From the NCBI GenBank assembly GCA_023145835.1, contig JAGLDH010000177.1, forward strand, positions 1 to 35,536: a stretch of 35,536 nucleotides of DNA. The letters are read 5' to 3'. The translations under genes and the position numbers were made by a program. The notes beneath the pieces are model-generated. The model ran no database searches. It saw only the letters and a program-made list of their open reading frames with translations, and had not been told where the DNA came from. The DNA is from Methylococcales bacterium. Its GTDB lineage: Bacteria > Pseudomonadota > Gammaproteobacteria > Methylococcales > Methylomonadaceae. Numbering within the stretch: the stretch's first letter is position 1; every line of letters starts with the position of its first letter. Positions 7,817 through 17,171 of this stretch are shown one piece after another.

Positions 7817-9817
7817 TCAGTCTTCACCTGCTCGCACATCAAACTCAATTTTCCAACGAAATGAATCCTGTTGCGAAACTGCATGTAATTCTAAGGTACC
7901 TACCTCAGTAATGGCTGCACTTAAATGTACAGGAATAACCTCTCCAGCAGTACGCCCCTCTTCTGGTAAAGTTATTTCAATTTCATCCAACTCTTCTAAC
8001 TCTTCATCTGTCCAATAGTCTAAACGCGTTCCAACATGATCATCTCTGCGAATGTTAGATCTAAAGAATCTAAATCGTACTGGCTCACCAATAACTAAGC
8101 CAAATTCATCGTCTGGAACAGCCTCTTCTGTTCCTTCTTCCATGCCAAAAGGTGCAATACATAATGCTTCTACTTCTGGCGTCATTCCAGGAACAGCTGG
8201 CATAGCACTTTCGACACCTACATAATAGGAAGCGGCAGTACCACCTTTTATCCGAACCCCTTTTCCTTGTCGTACTACACCATAATAAGCGGCCCCTTTA
8301 GCAACGGCTAAATCAAGGTCAGCACCTTCCAATAACCTTGCTTCTGGTGCTTGTTCTGAAACTAACCACGAATTCAGAATCTTTATTAATCGTTCTGACA
8401 ATACATCTGCTTTTAATACACCACCATTAAACAAGATGGCAGTAGGATGTAGAAATGTTGCATTTTTTGGGAGATTAACGTGCTCTAAATCATCAACTGC
8501 TGATAACTGTTTAGCTAAAAAAGCAGCTAAATGACGGGTAATCCCAGCATCCTGTGCATAAGGTAAACCTTTAGTTCTTAACCCAGAACGAGGTTTTGAT
8601 ACCGGTTTGTCGCTCACATCTACTGCAGGTAAAAAGCCCGTCACTAGCACGCTATCAACCTCTTCTCTAGTAAGTTCTGATCGTAACGTACCCCCAACAA
8701 GTGATGATCCTCGACTAGGAACGACCAAAGGAACATTGTCTAAATCTGAGCTATTAAAGATTTTTTCTTTTGCATCACGACAAGCATGCATCAAAGCTTG
8801 AACTTGCCAAGCTTCAAGACGATTACCACTTTCTTGTTCCATTTTTGCTTTAATCGTATAAGCTAAAGCCAAATCCATATTATCGCCCCCCAGCAATATA
8901 TGGTCACCTACGGCAATACGTGTCAGTTCTAAATTTCCACCTTGATCTGTTACAGCAATTAATGATAAATCTGTGGTACCACCACCAACATCAATCACTA
9001 AAATTACATCCCCCACACTGACATGATTGCGCCAGTCTCCCAAACTATTATCAATCCAGCTATATAATGCGGATTGAGGCTCCTCCAATAATAAAGCCTG
9101 ATTGAGTCCAACAGCTTTTGCAGCTTCAACTGTTAATTCTCTAGCAGCAGGATCAAATGATGCAGGGACTGTAATAATTAAATCTTGTTCTTGCAAAGGC
9201 GCATTAGGATGTTGATTCCCCCATGCCTCTTTCATATGTTGCAAATAAGACTTAGTTGCTTCAAATGGCGAAATTTTATCGACATCATCCGGTGCTTCTG
9301 AAGGTAAAATAGGCTCATTACAATCAACACCTGCATGACACAACCAACTTTTAGCACTAGAAACTAAACGGATTGGCGTTTTACTTCCTAAACCACGAGC
9401 AATATCACCGACTAGGTAATCGGGATTTTCTGTCCATGGTAATACAGCTTCCCCTTCTGCAATTTCTGCTTCATGTGCTAAATAGAGAAAAGAAGGTAAT
9501 TGTTTTTTATCCTCAACCACACCCGGTGAAGTTAATTGAGGAATAGCCATCACTTCCTGAGTCAACTCATCTTCATCTTTACTTAAATCAACATAGGATA
9601 AAACACAATGTGTTGTTCCTAAATCTATCCCGACAGAATATGCTGTTCCCTTATTCTCAACACTATCAGTATCAGATGAAGCTGATTCATCACTAACACT
9701 GTCATCATCTGAGTCAGCTGCTTCTTCATCGCTCACATCATGAGCATCGTCATTTTCATCTGATTCAACATTAGCTTCGGGTTCATTTTTTTTTATATGC
9801 CCAAACAAACCACTCAT
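7817..9817 (-). CDS. Hsp70-family (DnaK-like) ATPase with acidic N-terminal extension
   Basis: This encodes 666 residues. After an unusual first 57 residues made almost entirely of Asp, Glu and Ser, an actin/Hsp70 ATPase domain begins: YSVGIDLGTTHCVLSYVDL (phosphate-1 loop, near 61), VILVIDVGGGTTDLSLIAV (phosphate-2, near 275) and AILFNGGVLKADVLSERL (adenosine loop, near 460). The C-terminal part is shorter than, and different from, the DnaK peptide-binding and lid domains. It is therefore a divergent Hsp70 relative, not the housekeeping DnaK. The start overlaps the end of the DUF2760 gene by four bases (ATGA), indicating translational coupling. As I recall, the two families are commonly encoded together. 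The client and role are unknown. Confidence 0.88.
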   Translation of the reverse strand: MSGLFGHIKKNEPEANVESDENDDAHDVSDEEAADSDDDSVSDESASSDTDSVENKGTAYSVGIDLGTTHCVLSYVDLSKDEDELTQEVMAIPQLTSPGVVEDKKQLPSFLYLAHEAEIAEGEAVLPWTENPDYLVGDIARGLGSKTPIRLVSSAKSWLCHAGVDCNEPILPSEAPDDVDKISPFEATKSYLQHMKEAWGNQHPNAPLQEQDLIITVPASFDPAARELTVEAAKAVGLNQALLLEEPQSALYSWIDNSLGDWRNHVSVGDVILVIDVGGGTTDLSLIAVTDQGGNLELTRIAVGDHILLGGDNMDLALAYTIKAKMEQESGNRLEAWQVQALMHACRDAKEKIFNSSDLDNVPLVVPSRGSSLVGGTLRSELTREEVDSVLVTGFLPAVDVSDKPVSKPRSGLRTKGLPYAQDAGITRHLAAFLAKQLSAVDDLEHVNLPKNATFLHPTAILFNGGVLKADVLSERLIKILNSWLVSEQAPEARLLEGADLDLAVAKGAAYYGVVRQGKGVRIKGGTAASYYVGVESAMPAVPGMTPEVEALCIAPFGMEEGTEEAVPDDEFGLVIGEPVRFRFFRSNIRRDDHVGTRLDYWTDEELEELDEIEITLPEEGRTAGEVIPVHLSAAITEVGTLELHAVSQQDSFRWKIEFDVRAGED

Positions 9818-10515
9818 AATTCGACCTCAGCAGCAGCTACAATTTTTGCATCATGTCCTTTGGTTAATTTAGGTAAACGAACATCTGTTATTTTCCACCC
9901 TTTATGAATAATTGACCCAGTAAAAGGAGCATCACCAATAATATTACCTGTTAATCGCACTTCAGATGCATTAAACCCTTTTTCTAAAATTACTTTACTT
10001 CCTTCTTGTTCTGATCGTACTGTACCTAAAGTGAAATACTCATTCATTGCTTTATTACAGCCTTCATGTACAACACGTGCAGCAACGCCAATATCTGCAT
10101 CACTGTATGTGGCAATATCTTCTTTAATAAAATCGATAAACCTTGCATATTTTTGTAAAATGCTTAGTAACTGTAAGGCAGCATCAGGCGTTGCTTCTTT
10201 CAATACAACCGGTTCTGGCGCAGGTGCCTGTACAATTTTTTCAACTTCAACAATTTTCTCTACTATCTTAACTTCTGGCTTTGCTTTAGAAGAAGCTGCT
10301 AATTTAGCCTGTTCTGCAGCCATTCCCTTAACAGATACTCTGGTTCTTGCATCTTTTCTAGTCCTTTTAGCTCTTCTGGATGACCCAATAACCATTGCGA
10401 ATAACACAATAATTAAAAGTAATGCCAAAGCAATGACTACAGCAAGTAAAGAGATATGCCATAAATCAAGTGTTGTAGGTGTTAAAGATAAATCAATTGA
10501 GTAATTCTTATTCAT
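9814..10515 (-). CDS. DUF2760 membrane-anchored protein, partner of the Hsp70-like gene
   Basis: This encodes 233 residues: one membrane span at about 20-45 (LLAVVIALALLLIIVLFAMV), a basic stop-transfer patch (SSRRAKRTRKDAR), a Lys/Val/Glu/Pro-rich linker with short repeats (VEKIVEVEKIV), and a C-terminal globular domain from LQLLSILQKYARFIDFIKED onward, including GDAPFTGSIIHKGWK. That C-terminal part matches what I know of DUF2760. The linker should hold the domain away from the membrane on the cytosolic side, where it could recruit the Hsp70-like ATPase encoded by the overlapping downstream gene. Function is unknown. No strong ribosome site precedes the ATG. Confidence 0.8.
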   Translation of the reverse strand: MNKNYSIDLSLTPTTLDLWHISLLAVVIALALLLIIVLFAMVIGSSRRAKRTRKDARTRVSVKGMAAEQAKLAASSKAKPEVKIVEKIVEVEKIVQAPAPEPVVLKEATPDAALQLLSILQKYARFIDFIKEDIATYSDADIGVAARVVHEGCNKAMNEYFTLGTVRSEQEGSKVILEKGFNASEVRLTGNIIGDAPFTGSIIHKGWKITDVRLPKLTKGHDAKIVAAAEVEL

Positions 10516-10698
10516 AATACTTTCGGTTGTTTAGATAACGTGTTTTTTTAAAATATACTTCAGACGATCCTATATGAAATTTAATATCGATAATGAAACT
10601 CTAAAACATACACATAAAAAACCATGTGGCAGCTTCAGAATATTTTTTCACAACCAATAGAAAATATCACCCATAATCACATAAAGTATAAACACTAT

Positions 10699-11076
10699 TT
10701 ATTGTCCTGCTGAACGAGCAGCTTCTGCAAACATTAATTGTTTTAATACACGTCGTGTAATATCAATACGCATTTTTTTTAAGTGACGATCAGCGATAAC
10801 TCCGGGTACTTTCACATCGGTATAAACTATCCTCATCTTAGACAATACATTTTCACATTGTTTAATAATGGCATCTGTTGCACTACGCGATTCAATTTTT
10901 GCATAGCCTTTTTTCTGCATTTCTGTCATTACACACTTTTTATATTGATACTGAGATTGCTGAATTTTTTTTATGGTTTCTTCAGTAAGCGATGTTCCAT
11001 CCCATTCTTCCTTTGCATCTTTAGCATATATAAGCGTTGAAGAGAGGAGCAAGGCTAATAATAAAACGTGTTTCAT
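10699..11076 (-). CDS. Small periplasmic protein of unknown function
   Basis: The ATG at 11076 gives 125 residues starting with the signal peptide MKHVLLLALLLSSTLIYAKD (cleavage after YA). I prefer it to the upstream GTG at 11091 because AAGGAA lies six bases ahead of it. The mature part is about 105 residues, rich in Lys and helical, with two cysteines (KKCVMTEM and IKQCENVL) that could form a disulfide. I recognise no family. It stands alone between the DUF2760 gene and the MATE transporter, all on the minus strand, with gaps large enough for separate promoters. Confidence 0.65.
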   Translation of the reverse strand: MKHVLLLALLLSSTLIYAKDAKEEWDGTSLTEETIKKIQQSQYQYKKCVMTEMQKKGYAKIESRSATDAIIKQCENVLSKMRIVYTDVKVPGVIADRHLKKMRIDITRRVLKQLMFAEAARSAGQ

Positions 11077-11140
11077 AAAACTTTCCTTCACAAATTGAAT
11101 TTCAATAATGGTGATTTTACGCGAACTGAAGTTTCATGTC

Positions 11141-12475
11141 CTAAAATATAAAATCATTCCTTTTATTTCTAACCACTTTTCGGTACTTATAAACAATGGC
11201 CATCGTTAAACTACGCGCAAACATAAAGCCCAGCATTGCTATCCACAAACCTTGATTCCCCATATCTTGAGTAAAATACCATAAAGGAAAATAAACACAA
11301 AACAAAGAAAACAGCATCGTATTTCGCATCTCTTTGGTCAGCATTAACCCAATAAAAATACCATCAAAAAGATAACAAAGAAAAGAAACTAAAGGCATAG
11401 CAACGACCCAAGGCAAATAGAAATAAGCAAGTTCTTTAACATGGGTCAGACCCGTTAATAAATTTATGATTTGCTGACCTAAATAAAAATACAATCCAGA
11501 AAAGAATAAAGCAACTACAAATGACCATAAACAAGCCGTTAAAATAGCTTGCCTGCCCATCACTCTATTTTTTGCCCCCATCGCTCGTCCAACCAATGCT
11601 TCAGCTGCATGAGCAAAGCCATCCAAAGCATATGCCATAAAATTTTGAAAATTGAGTAATATTGAATTTGCAGCTAAAGTTACTGCACCCATTTTTGCAG
11701 CTTGAGCAGAAAAAAAGGCAAATGCAAAAATCAGACACCAGGTACGTACAAAAATATGACTATTAATAAGTAGCATGGCTTTAAACTTATCCATACGCGC
11801 AAAATATTCCCATCGCCAAAAATAATTTTGTTTCCTTATATAAAAAGTCACACTTGATAGAGCGATAAGAAGTCCAATGTATTCTGCAATGACTGATGCT
11901 AAAGCAACACCTTCAATCTTCCAATCAAAATAATTCACGAAAAGTAAATCTAAACAGATATTCACTATATTAGTAATAAGTACCACTAATAAAGGAACTC
12001 TTACATTCTGCCGGCCTAAAAACCATCCCATTAGTACGTATAAACATAAGGTAGCAGGTGCACTCCATATTCTAATTTCAAAATATTTCAGCGCAAGAAG
12101 CTCAACTGAGTCGGAACTTTCAAGTAGCAAAAAGCTGATCGATGCAATAGCCTGATGAAAGAGTAATAAAAAAATTGAAATAATTAAAGCGATAACAATT
12201 GCCCTGATTAGCACCCAATTAAGTTCATCTTTATTATTTTCACCAAATGCTTGTGCTGTAAGTCCAGTGGTTCCCATCCGTAAAAAACCAAACCCCCAAA
12301 AGATAAAGCTAAAAATCAATCCGCCAAGAGTGCCGGCCGCTAAAAAATTTTCAGAATTTAAGTGACCTAAAACTGCCGCATCAATTAACCCTAATAATGG
12401 TGTGGAAATATTACTTAAAATCATGGGGATGGCTAAATTTAAAACTAGCCTGTGATTGAACTGTTTTCCTTTCAA
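11141..12475 (-). CDS. dinF: MATE-family efflux transporter, DinF type
   Basis: This is a polytopic inner-membrane antiporter of about 444 residues with twelve predicted spans. The start LNLAIPMILSNISTPLLGLI followed by DAAVLGHL is characteristic of the DinF branch of MATE transporters, which expel cationic compounds in exchange for Na+ or H+. GFLRMGTTGLTAQAFG and the mid-protein ALDGFAHAAEALVGRAMGA are the two symmetric MATE signature regions. Start choice is uncertain: no ATG exists near the N-terminus. The TTG at 12475 has CAGGA six bases upstream and gives the usual N-terminal length; the TTG at 12499 is an alternative. A degenerate copy of part of this gene's 5' region seems to lie near 14512-14566. 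Confidence 0.85.
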   Translation of the reverse strand: MKGKQFNHRLVLNLAIPMILSNISTPLLGLIDAAVLGHLNSENFLAAGTLGGLIFSFIFWGFGFLRMGTTGLTAQAFGENNKDELNWVLIRAIVIALIISIFLLLFHQAIASISFLLLESSDSVELLALKYFEIRIWSAPATLCLYVLMGWFLGRQNVRVPLLVVLITNIVNICLDLLFVNYFDWKIEGVALASVIAEYIGLLIALSSVTFYIRKQNYFWRWEYFARMDKFKAMLLINSHIFVRTWCLIFAFAFFSAQAAKMGAVTLAANSILLNFQNFMAYALDGFAHAAEALVGRAMGAKNRVMGRQAILTACLWSFVVALFFSGLYFYLGQQIINLLTGLTHVKELAYFYLPWVVAMPLVSFLCYLFDGIFIGLMLTKEMRNTMLFSLFCVYFPLWYFTQDMGNQGLWIAMLGFMFARSLTMAIVYKYRKVVRNKRNDFIF

Positions 12476-12582
12476 TGGATATCCTGTAATTAATAGCAAT
12501 GTGACCTACGTCTCGTTTTTATTGTGAACTGCATCACGCTATGGTAAATTTTTCCCTCGTATTATCAGAATTGAATAAAAAA

Positions 12583-14172
12583 ATGAACAAAAAAATATTA
12601 TTGGGTCTAATGCTAGTTTCATCGACAGTTTATGCTGTTGATCCTCAATATAGCATAACTCCTCTACACAAACGGACTGGCGCCAATTTTTTTAAAATTG
12701 CAGGAAGATTAAACGATGAAGGACAATTTCTTATTAGTAGACGTGGACAAGCTGGCTTAGCATATGATGTCCTTTCTGCCAATGCACAGATTTTGAATAA
12801 TAATGTACTTGCTAATTCTCGACATGCTCATGCCTTCCATTTTAATAATTTAGGTGAATATATTTATCAAAAAACGGACTATCAACTTGGTCGCCACTCA
12901 GGTCAAAGTCGATATTCTGTATCAAATTATTTTTCTGAAAACGAAAGAATTTTAACGCCTATTCAACAAAGCCAGAGTAACTTTATTCTCTCCTCATTCA
13001 ATAATATAGGACAATTTATAGGAACAGATACGCAAGAAAATGGAGAAGAAAGAGTTCTTGTGATGGGTACTAAGAATAATGCAAACTGGATTATATCGAA
13101 CATAAATGTTCCGTTAAAATTGGGGAATGATACTGTTGGTCACCCAATCCTACTCAATAATTCTAACCAGATAATAGGGCTAAGCAAACCAACAGCTTCA
13201 AGTGATGAGGCACATGCATATGTAATTTCCAAAACAGGCACTGAATGGGCGCAAGAACCGTTAGGTTCTTTAGGAGGAAATTCTACTCTACCTAAAGACA
13301 TTAATAACTTAGGTAAAATTACGGGAACATCAACTCTACGTGATGGGGTGACTCAACATGCTTTTATTGCATCAAAAACAAATAACACATGGAGCATGAC
13401 TGACCTAGGTACACTTGGAGGAAGTAGTTCCACAGCTATAGAAATTAATGATGCAGGTCAAGTAATTGGAACAAGTCAAACAAGAAATGAAGCCAGATCA
13501 ATCCCTGCTTTATTTTCCGATGGTCAAGTATACAAGTTAGCTGATTTAGTAACAGAAGGGCTCGATGGTTGGACAGAAATTATCTCCGTTAATTCTATTA
13601 ACAATAAAGGACAAATTATTGGAATAGGTAAACGTGGCGAAGATGAATATGCCTATATTTTAAACCCTATAAATACTGCCTCCCCTATTTGCGAAGTAGG
13701 TCTTGACCCTCAAACAATCACAGCTGGCGAGGGAACTGCTCTTTGGTGGTGGTCAGATGCTGTTATCTCAGCTAGCATTAATAACGGCATTGGAAATATC
13801 ACTGTTCCTAGTGACTATAAATGGATCTACCCAAGAAATTCAACTCTCTTTACTATGACTGCAAAAGGAGCGGATGGGTCATCTATAAAGTGCGAAACAA
13901 CACTTATCGTAGAACCAGACAACCCTAGACCAGAACCCCCTATTTGTGAAATAGGTGCTGACCCACAGGTTATTAGAGCTGGAGAAGGTTCTGCACTTTG
14001 GTGGTGGTCTGATAATGTAGCATCCGCTACTATTGATAATGGTATTGGTTCAGTCTCTGTTCCCTCAGATTACACTTGGTTTTACCCAACACAAACTGCT
14101 ACCTACACAATGACGACTCAAGGTGATGATGGAACAACATCAACTTGTAATACAACAATTACAATTCAATAA
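12583..14172 (+). CDS. Exported HAF-repeat protein with two C-terminal WWWSD domains
   Basis: The ATG at 12583 gives 529 residues opening with the signal peptide MNKKILLGLMLVSSTVYAVD; the ORF is open from 12541, but that start would bury the signal. The middle holds HAF-type repeats, best seen in LGTLGGSSSTAIEINDAGQ and the similar LGSLGGNSTLPKDINNLGK. These short repeats build beta-propeller-like extracellular domains. The C-terminus has two tandem copies of an 80-residue domain (from about 369 and 454), each with C-E-x-G-x-DPQ, A-G-E-G-x-ALWWWSD, IDNGIG, VPSDY and a closing Y/F-T-M-T segment with a second Cys. They resemble Ig-like repeats, but I know no name for them. A terminator follows at 14178. 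The function may be adhesion or another surface role. Confidence 0.8.
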   Translation: MNKKILLGLMLVSSTVYAVDPQYSITPLHKRTGANFFKIAGRLNDEGQFLISRRGQAGLAYDVLSANAQILNNNVLANSRHAHAFHFNNLGEYIYQKTDYQLGRHSGQSRYSVSNYFSENERILTPIQQSQSNFILSSFNNIGQFIGTDTQENGEERVLVMGTKNNANWIISNINVPLKLGNDTVGHPILLNNSNQIIGLSKPTASSDEAHAYVISKTGTEWAQEPLGSLGGNSTLPKDINNLGKITGTSTLRDGVTQHAFIASKTNNTWSMTDLGTLGGSSSTAIEINDAGQVIGTSQTRNEARSIPALFSDGQVYKLADLVTEGLDGWTEIISVNSINNKGQIIGIGKRGEDEYAYILNPINTASPICEVGLDPQTITAGEGTALWWWSDAVISASINNGIGNITVPSDYKWIYPRNSTLFTMTAKGADGSSIKCETTLIVEPDNPRPEPPICEIGADPQVIRAGEGSALWWWSDNVASATIDNGIGSVSVPSDYTWFYPTQTATYTMTTQGDDGTTSTCNTTITIQ

Positions 14173-14177
14173 CATTT

Positions 14178-14222
14178 AAAAGGCAGGTCGTTCTAAATCA
14201 ACATCAAGGCCTGCCTCTTTTA
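14178..14222 (+). terminator. Terminator of the HAF-repeat gene
   Basis: AAAGGCAGG (14178-14186) pairs with CCTGCCTCTTT (14210-14220) across a 23-base loop and runs into TTTT. It begins six bases after the stop codon at 14172. Confidence 0.65.
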
Positions 14223-14306
14223 ACAAAAAAGAGACAATTCAGAAAAAACACTTCCAGATAAAAACATGAAATAACGATTCATATTAATACCTATGTAAGC
14301 CTTGAC

Positions 14307-14473
14307 TTAAGGATCCTCTGATCAAGTCCAATTATTTTTAGCTTGCTAAAACGGCCGATATTTTCCACGAAAATCAGTGCAATAGAATGACTATTATTAC
14401 ATCTCACTTCGTTAAAAATAGTGACCGTTTTTTCTGCGCTAAATTCTAATCGACTTAACCAGAGATTCCTTAA
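14307..14473. mobile_element. Short TTAA-flanked TIR element, copy B
   Basis: The element proper is 14311-14469 (159 bp), flanked on both sides by TTAA. The left end GGATCCTCTGATCAAGT and right end ACTTAACCAGAGATTCC are inverted relatives. The interior holds a second, diverged inverted pair around TATTTTCCACG. It is the reverse-orientation sibling of 23276-23431, matching at most positions along its length. No ORF. Confidence 0.8.
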
Positions 14474-14861
14474 TTATCTTCACAAAAGACTTACAAGGTA
14501 TCCTGCTGTTTCCATCCGTAAAAAACCGATATCAAACAGGTAGAACTAAAAATCAACTTTGCCGGTGTATTGCGTAACTGATGTTAACACCCAACGATAG
14601 TTATATCGTTTAATCATCCAATCTCATTCGCATTTAAAATAATTTTTTCTAGGCTAGAAATATTTTGTGATATTTGTCACGTTAACAGCATATCAACCTT
14701 TATTTTTTTTTATTTTTTGCTTATAAACACTCTTACAGCAGCGCAATAAATAACTAAAAAATCTGCTATTACCAACATTATTGAATAATGCTAGTACACA
14801 GATGTAATCTACGTTTCTAAGCAAGGTTCTATAACATGAATCAGCACTAAAGACTCTTAAA
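14474..14861. other. Intergenic region with a MATE-gene fragment and a Crp-like site
   Basis: Bases 14512-14566 resemble the 5' part of the MATE gene read on the same strand: CCATCCGTAAAAAACC and CTAAAAATCAA are exact shared blocks (12275-12290 and 12309-12319), with small gaps between. Downstream are an ATCGT palindrome near 14600, a Crp-like site (14666-14681) and AT-rich sequence before the ELWxxDGT gene. No intact ORF. Confidence 0.5.
14666..14681. promoter_or_regulatory. Crp-like binding site
   Basis: TGTGATATTTGTCACG matches the consensus TGTGA-N6-TCACA at nine of ten defined positions. It lies about 180 bases upstream of the ELWxxDGT gene start. A cyclic-nucleotide-type Crp/Fnr regulator is encoded at 31803 in this window. 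That it binds here is inference. Confidence 0.5.
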
Positions 14862-16427
14862 ATGCTTTATAAATATTATAATCTTATTTTTTTTACTTTT
14901 TTACTGAGTACTATTACTTCACACTCAGTTTTAGCAATACCTCAAGCACGCCTTGTTAAAGATATCGCCCCTGGAGTGACATCTTCTATCTCACCTTGGA
15001 TAATAAAAACTCTAAACGTCAATGGAACCTTAGTATTTATTGCAAATGATGGTGTACACGGTGATGAACTATGGCAATCTGATGGAACAAATGCTGGAAC
15101 CAAATTAGTTAAAGATTTTTGGCCGGGACCACAAGGTTCTGATATAGGAGGACTCACTCAAATAGGTGACTTTCTTTTTCTACACGCTCACACGACTTAT
15201 ATTCCATACTCAGAACCAGATAGTAATTCTTATACGGGCGTGCATCATTTTGAGTTAATAAAAATAAACATTATTACTGGCGAATCAGTCTCACTAAAAA
15301 AAGAAAAAGTCTACAAAACAGACGCTTTAGATTATTCCAAAACAACAGATATTGTTCACAGTCCTTTTCATCAATTAACAAATATCAACGGAACACTCTA
15401 CTTTGGTAATTTAGGAACTGGAACTGATCGTCAACCTGGCCGCCATAGTACTATGACTACTTTATGGAAATCGGATGGATCTATTACAGGAACCGTTCCA
15501 GTTAATGATACAACCTCACCTGCTGTTTCTATCACATTTAAAAATAATATAGAATCACTGAGAGAGCTAAACCATAAAGTATTTTTTTATGGCAGCACTA
15601 AGTCTGATTTAAATCAAATATGGCAATCTGATGGAACGATAACTGGAACCTCCAAATTTAATTCAGGTTTCGGTTCTTTTTTCTTAAAACCTACAAAATT
15701 GAAAAAAGAATTACTTATCTCAAATAATTCTTTATTCTTCCAATCATATACACCCTCAACAAACATGTACCATCTATGGAGGTCTGACGGTACTAATGCA
15801 GGAACAAAAGTTATAAAAAACTTAAGGTTTGCTCCTAGAAACCTGACCAATGTAGATCACAAAGTATTCTTTGAAACCCAGCATTCTGTTAAATATGCTT
15901 TTTCATTATGGGTATCTGATGGCACTAGCTCTGGAACAATTCAATTAAAACAGTTTACCAACAAGTACAACTCTTTTATTAATAATAGAATAAATGTAAA
16001 TGGAATCCTTTACTTTACAATTTATAATGCTGAGAACTCCATCAATCACTTAGAGTTATGGAAATCAGATGGTACGTCAATAGGAACAAAACATATTAAA
16101 GATTTTAATATTTCATATGATATTAGCAATAACCGTATTCTTAGCTCAGGATCTGTCCGATTAAGTGCTTTAAATAACACTTTATTTTTTAATATTGCTT
16201 ATTACGATGACATTGAGTTATGGAAATCAGATGGTACCGAAAAAGGGACAGAACTCGTTCATCAATTTAAAATATCTTCTTTCCCTTACCCATACCCCTA
16301 TATATTCTCTAATCCTCTCCCAACTCCTCCATTTCACTTGACTAACGTAAAAGATAAATTATTCTTTACTGCCACTGATGACGCTCATGGAGAAGAGTTA
16401 TGGGTTATTGAGGGTTCCACTAGGTGA
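14862..16427 (+). CDS. Exported ELWxxDGT-repeat protein, probably truncated at its C-terminus
   Basis: This encodes 521 residues with a signal peptide (hydrophobic 9-25, cleavage after VLAIP). It contains seven ELWxxDGTxxGT repeats, among them ELWQSDGTNAGTKLVKD, LWRSDGTNAGTKVIK, ELWKSDGTSIGTKHIKD and ELWKSDGTEKGTEL, each followed by a strand of the form V-x-x-x-L-F-F. Such repeats occur in secreted bacterial proteins and probably form a beta-propeller. The protein stops just after an eighth, incomplete repeat (EELWVIEGSTR). In the next frame the DNA continues into a decayed copy of the C-terminal domain seen in the HAF protein (16441-16674), so a frameshift near 16415-16427 has probably shortened it. 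The function may be surface display or adhesion. Confidence 0.78.
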   Translation: MLYKYYNLIFFTFLLSTITSHSVLAIPQARLVKDIAPGVTSSISPWIIKTLNVNGTLVFIANDGVHGDELWQSDGTNAGTKLVKDFWPGPQGSDIGGLTQIGDFLFLHAHTTYIPYSEPDSNSYTGVHHFELIKINIITGESVSLKKEKVYKTDALDYSKTTDIVHSPFHQLTNINGTLYFGNLGTGTDRQPGRHSTMTTLWKSDGSITGTVPVNDTTSPAVSITFKNNIESLRELNHKVFFYGSTKSDLNQIWQSDGTITGTSKFNSGFGSFFLKPTKLKKELLISNNSLFFQSYTPSTNMYHLWRSDGTNAGTKVIKNLRFAPRNLTNVDHKVFFETQHSVKYAFSLWVSDGTSSGTIQLKQFTNKYNSFINNRINVNGILYFTIYNAENSINHLELWKSDGTSIGTKHIKDFNISYDISNNRILSSGSVRLSALNNTLFFNIAYYDDIELWKSDGTEKGTELVHQFKISSFPYPYPYIFSNPLPTPPFHLTNVKDKLFFTATDDAHGEELWVIEGSTR

Positions 16428-16431
16428 AAAA

Positions 16432-16674
16432 ACGATCTCCCCTATTTATAATTTAGATATTAATCCTCAGACAAATAAAGTAGGTAAAAAAACTGTACTT
16501 TGTTGATGAACAGCTAATACCCTATCAGCCAGTATCGATAATGGAATAAGTTGAGCGACTGTCCCTTCAGGTTATACATAGTTTTATCCCACACCAGCAG
16601 CTATTTATACAAAGACAGTACGAGGTGCTAACAAAATAACTTCAACATGTAATGCAACTTTTACAGTTAAATAA
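16432..16674 (+). pseudogene. Decayed WWWSD-type C-terminal domain
   Basis: Frame 1 from 16432 reads TISPIYNLDINPQTNKVGKK, then C-stop-stop at the WWW position (16501-16509), then ANTLSASIDNGIS (stop) ATVPSGYT (stop) FYPTPAAIYTKT and ITSTCNATFTVK, ending at 16672-16674. It aligns over its whole length with the C-terminal repeats of the HAF protein at 13946-14172. Three of the four internal stops (TGA, TGA, TAG) fall exactly on Trp codons. It was probably the C-terminus of the ELWxxDGT protein. Confidence 0.8.
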
Positions 16675-16780
16675 AAGTAAAAATAAAACCCTCACTCTTT
16701 GGTAGAAAGTCAGTAAGACAGTTTTCTTATCAAAAATAGAGCCCGTCTTTTTAATAACTTACAACAAAGCCTTTCCCACG

Positions 16781-17083
16781 CTACCCTTTATTCTTTTTCT
16801 GCCTTGCTTCAAACGCTTCCAACTGCTCTGTTGTCGCTTTTTTTTGATATTTGTCTTTCCATTCACAATAAGGCATTCCGTAGACTTGCTCCCTCGCACC
16901 TTCATAATCTAATGACTCTCCTTGCTCCTCTGCTGCAGTAACCAGCCACTTGGCCAAACAATTTCTACAAAAACCGGCTAAAATCATTATTTCAATATTT
17001 TGCACTTCAGTCTGTGTTTGCAAATGAGAAACCAAACGTCTAAATGCAGCTGCTTCTAACTCTGTTTTTGTTGACTTATCCAT
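16781..17083 (-). CDS. DUF1244 family protein
   Basis: This encodes 100 residues. The family signature is plain: VQNIEIMILAGFCRNCLAKW followed by AREQVYGMPYCEWKDKYQKK. DUF1244 proteins are small, helical and widespread in proteobacteria, with no established function; the paired Cys in FCRNC is conserved. I chose the ATG at 17083 because GGAG lies six bases upstream, whereas the longer reading to 17095 begins with a TTG that is part of that ribosome site. It is divergent from the small gene at 17172, so the 88 bases between must hold both promoters. Confidence 0.9.
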   Translation of the reverse strand: MDKSTKTELEAAAFRRLVSHLQTQTEVQNIEIMILAGFCRNCLAKWLVTAAEEQGESLDYEGAREQVYGMPYCEWKDKYQKKATTEQLEAFEARQKKNKG

Positions 17084-17171
17084 GATTAACTCCAAAAATC
17101 CAACATTCTAGCAGAAACCTTTGTAATCTCATGTATAATTAACCGGTTACCCATTCAATTAATATCGTCAA

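Noticed and set aside
10031-10504. Plus-strand 157-codon ORF opposite the DUF2760 gene
   Set aside because: It is antisense to a gene with a clear membrane span and a translational overlap with its partner; its translation has no recognisable pattern.
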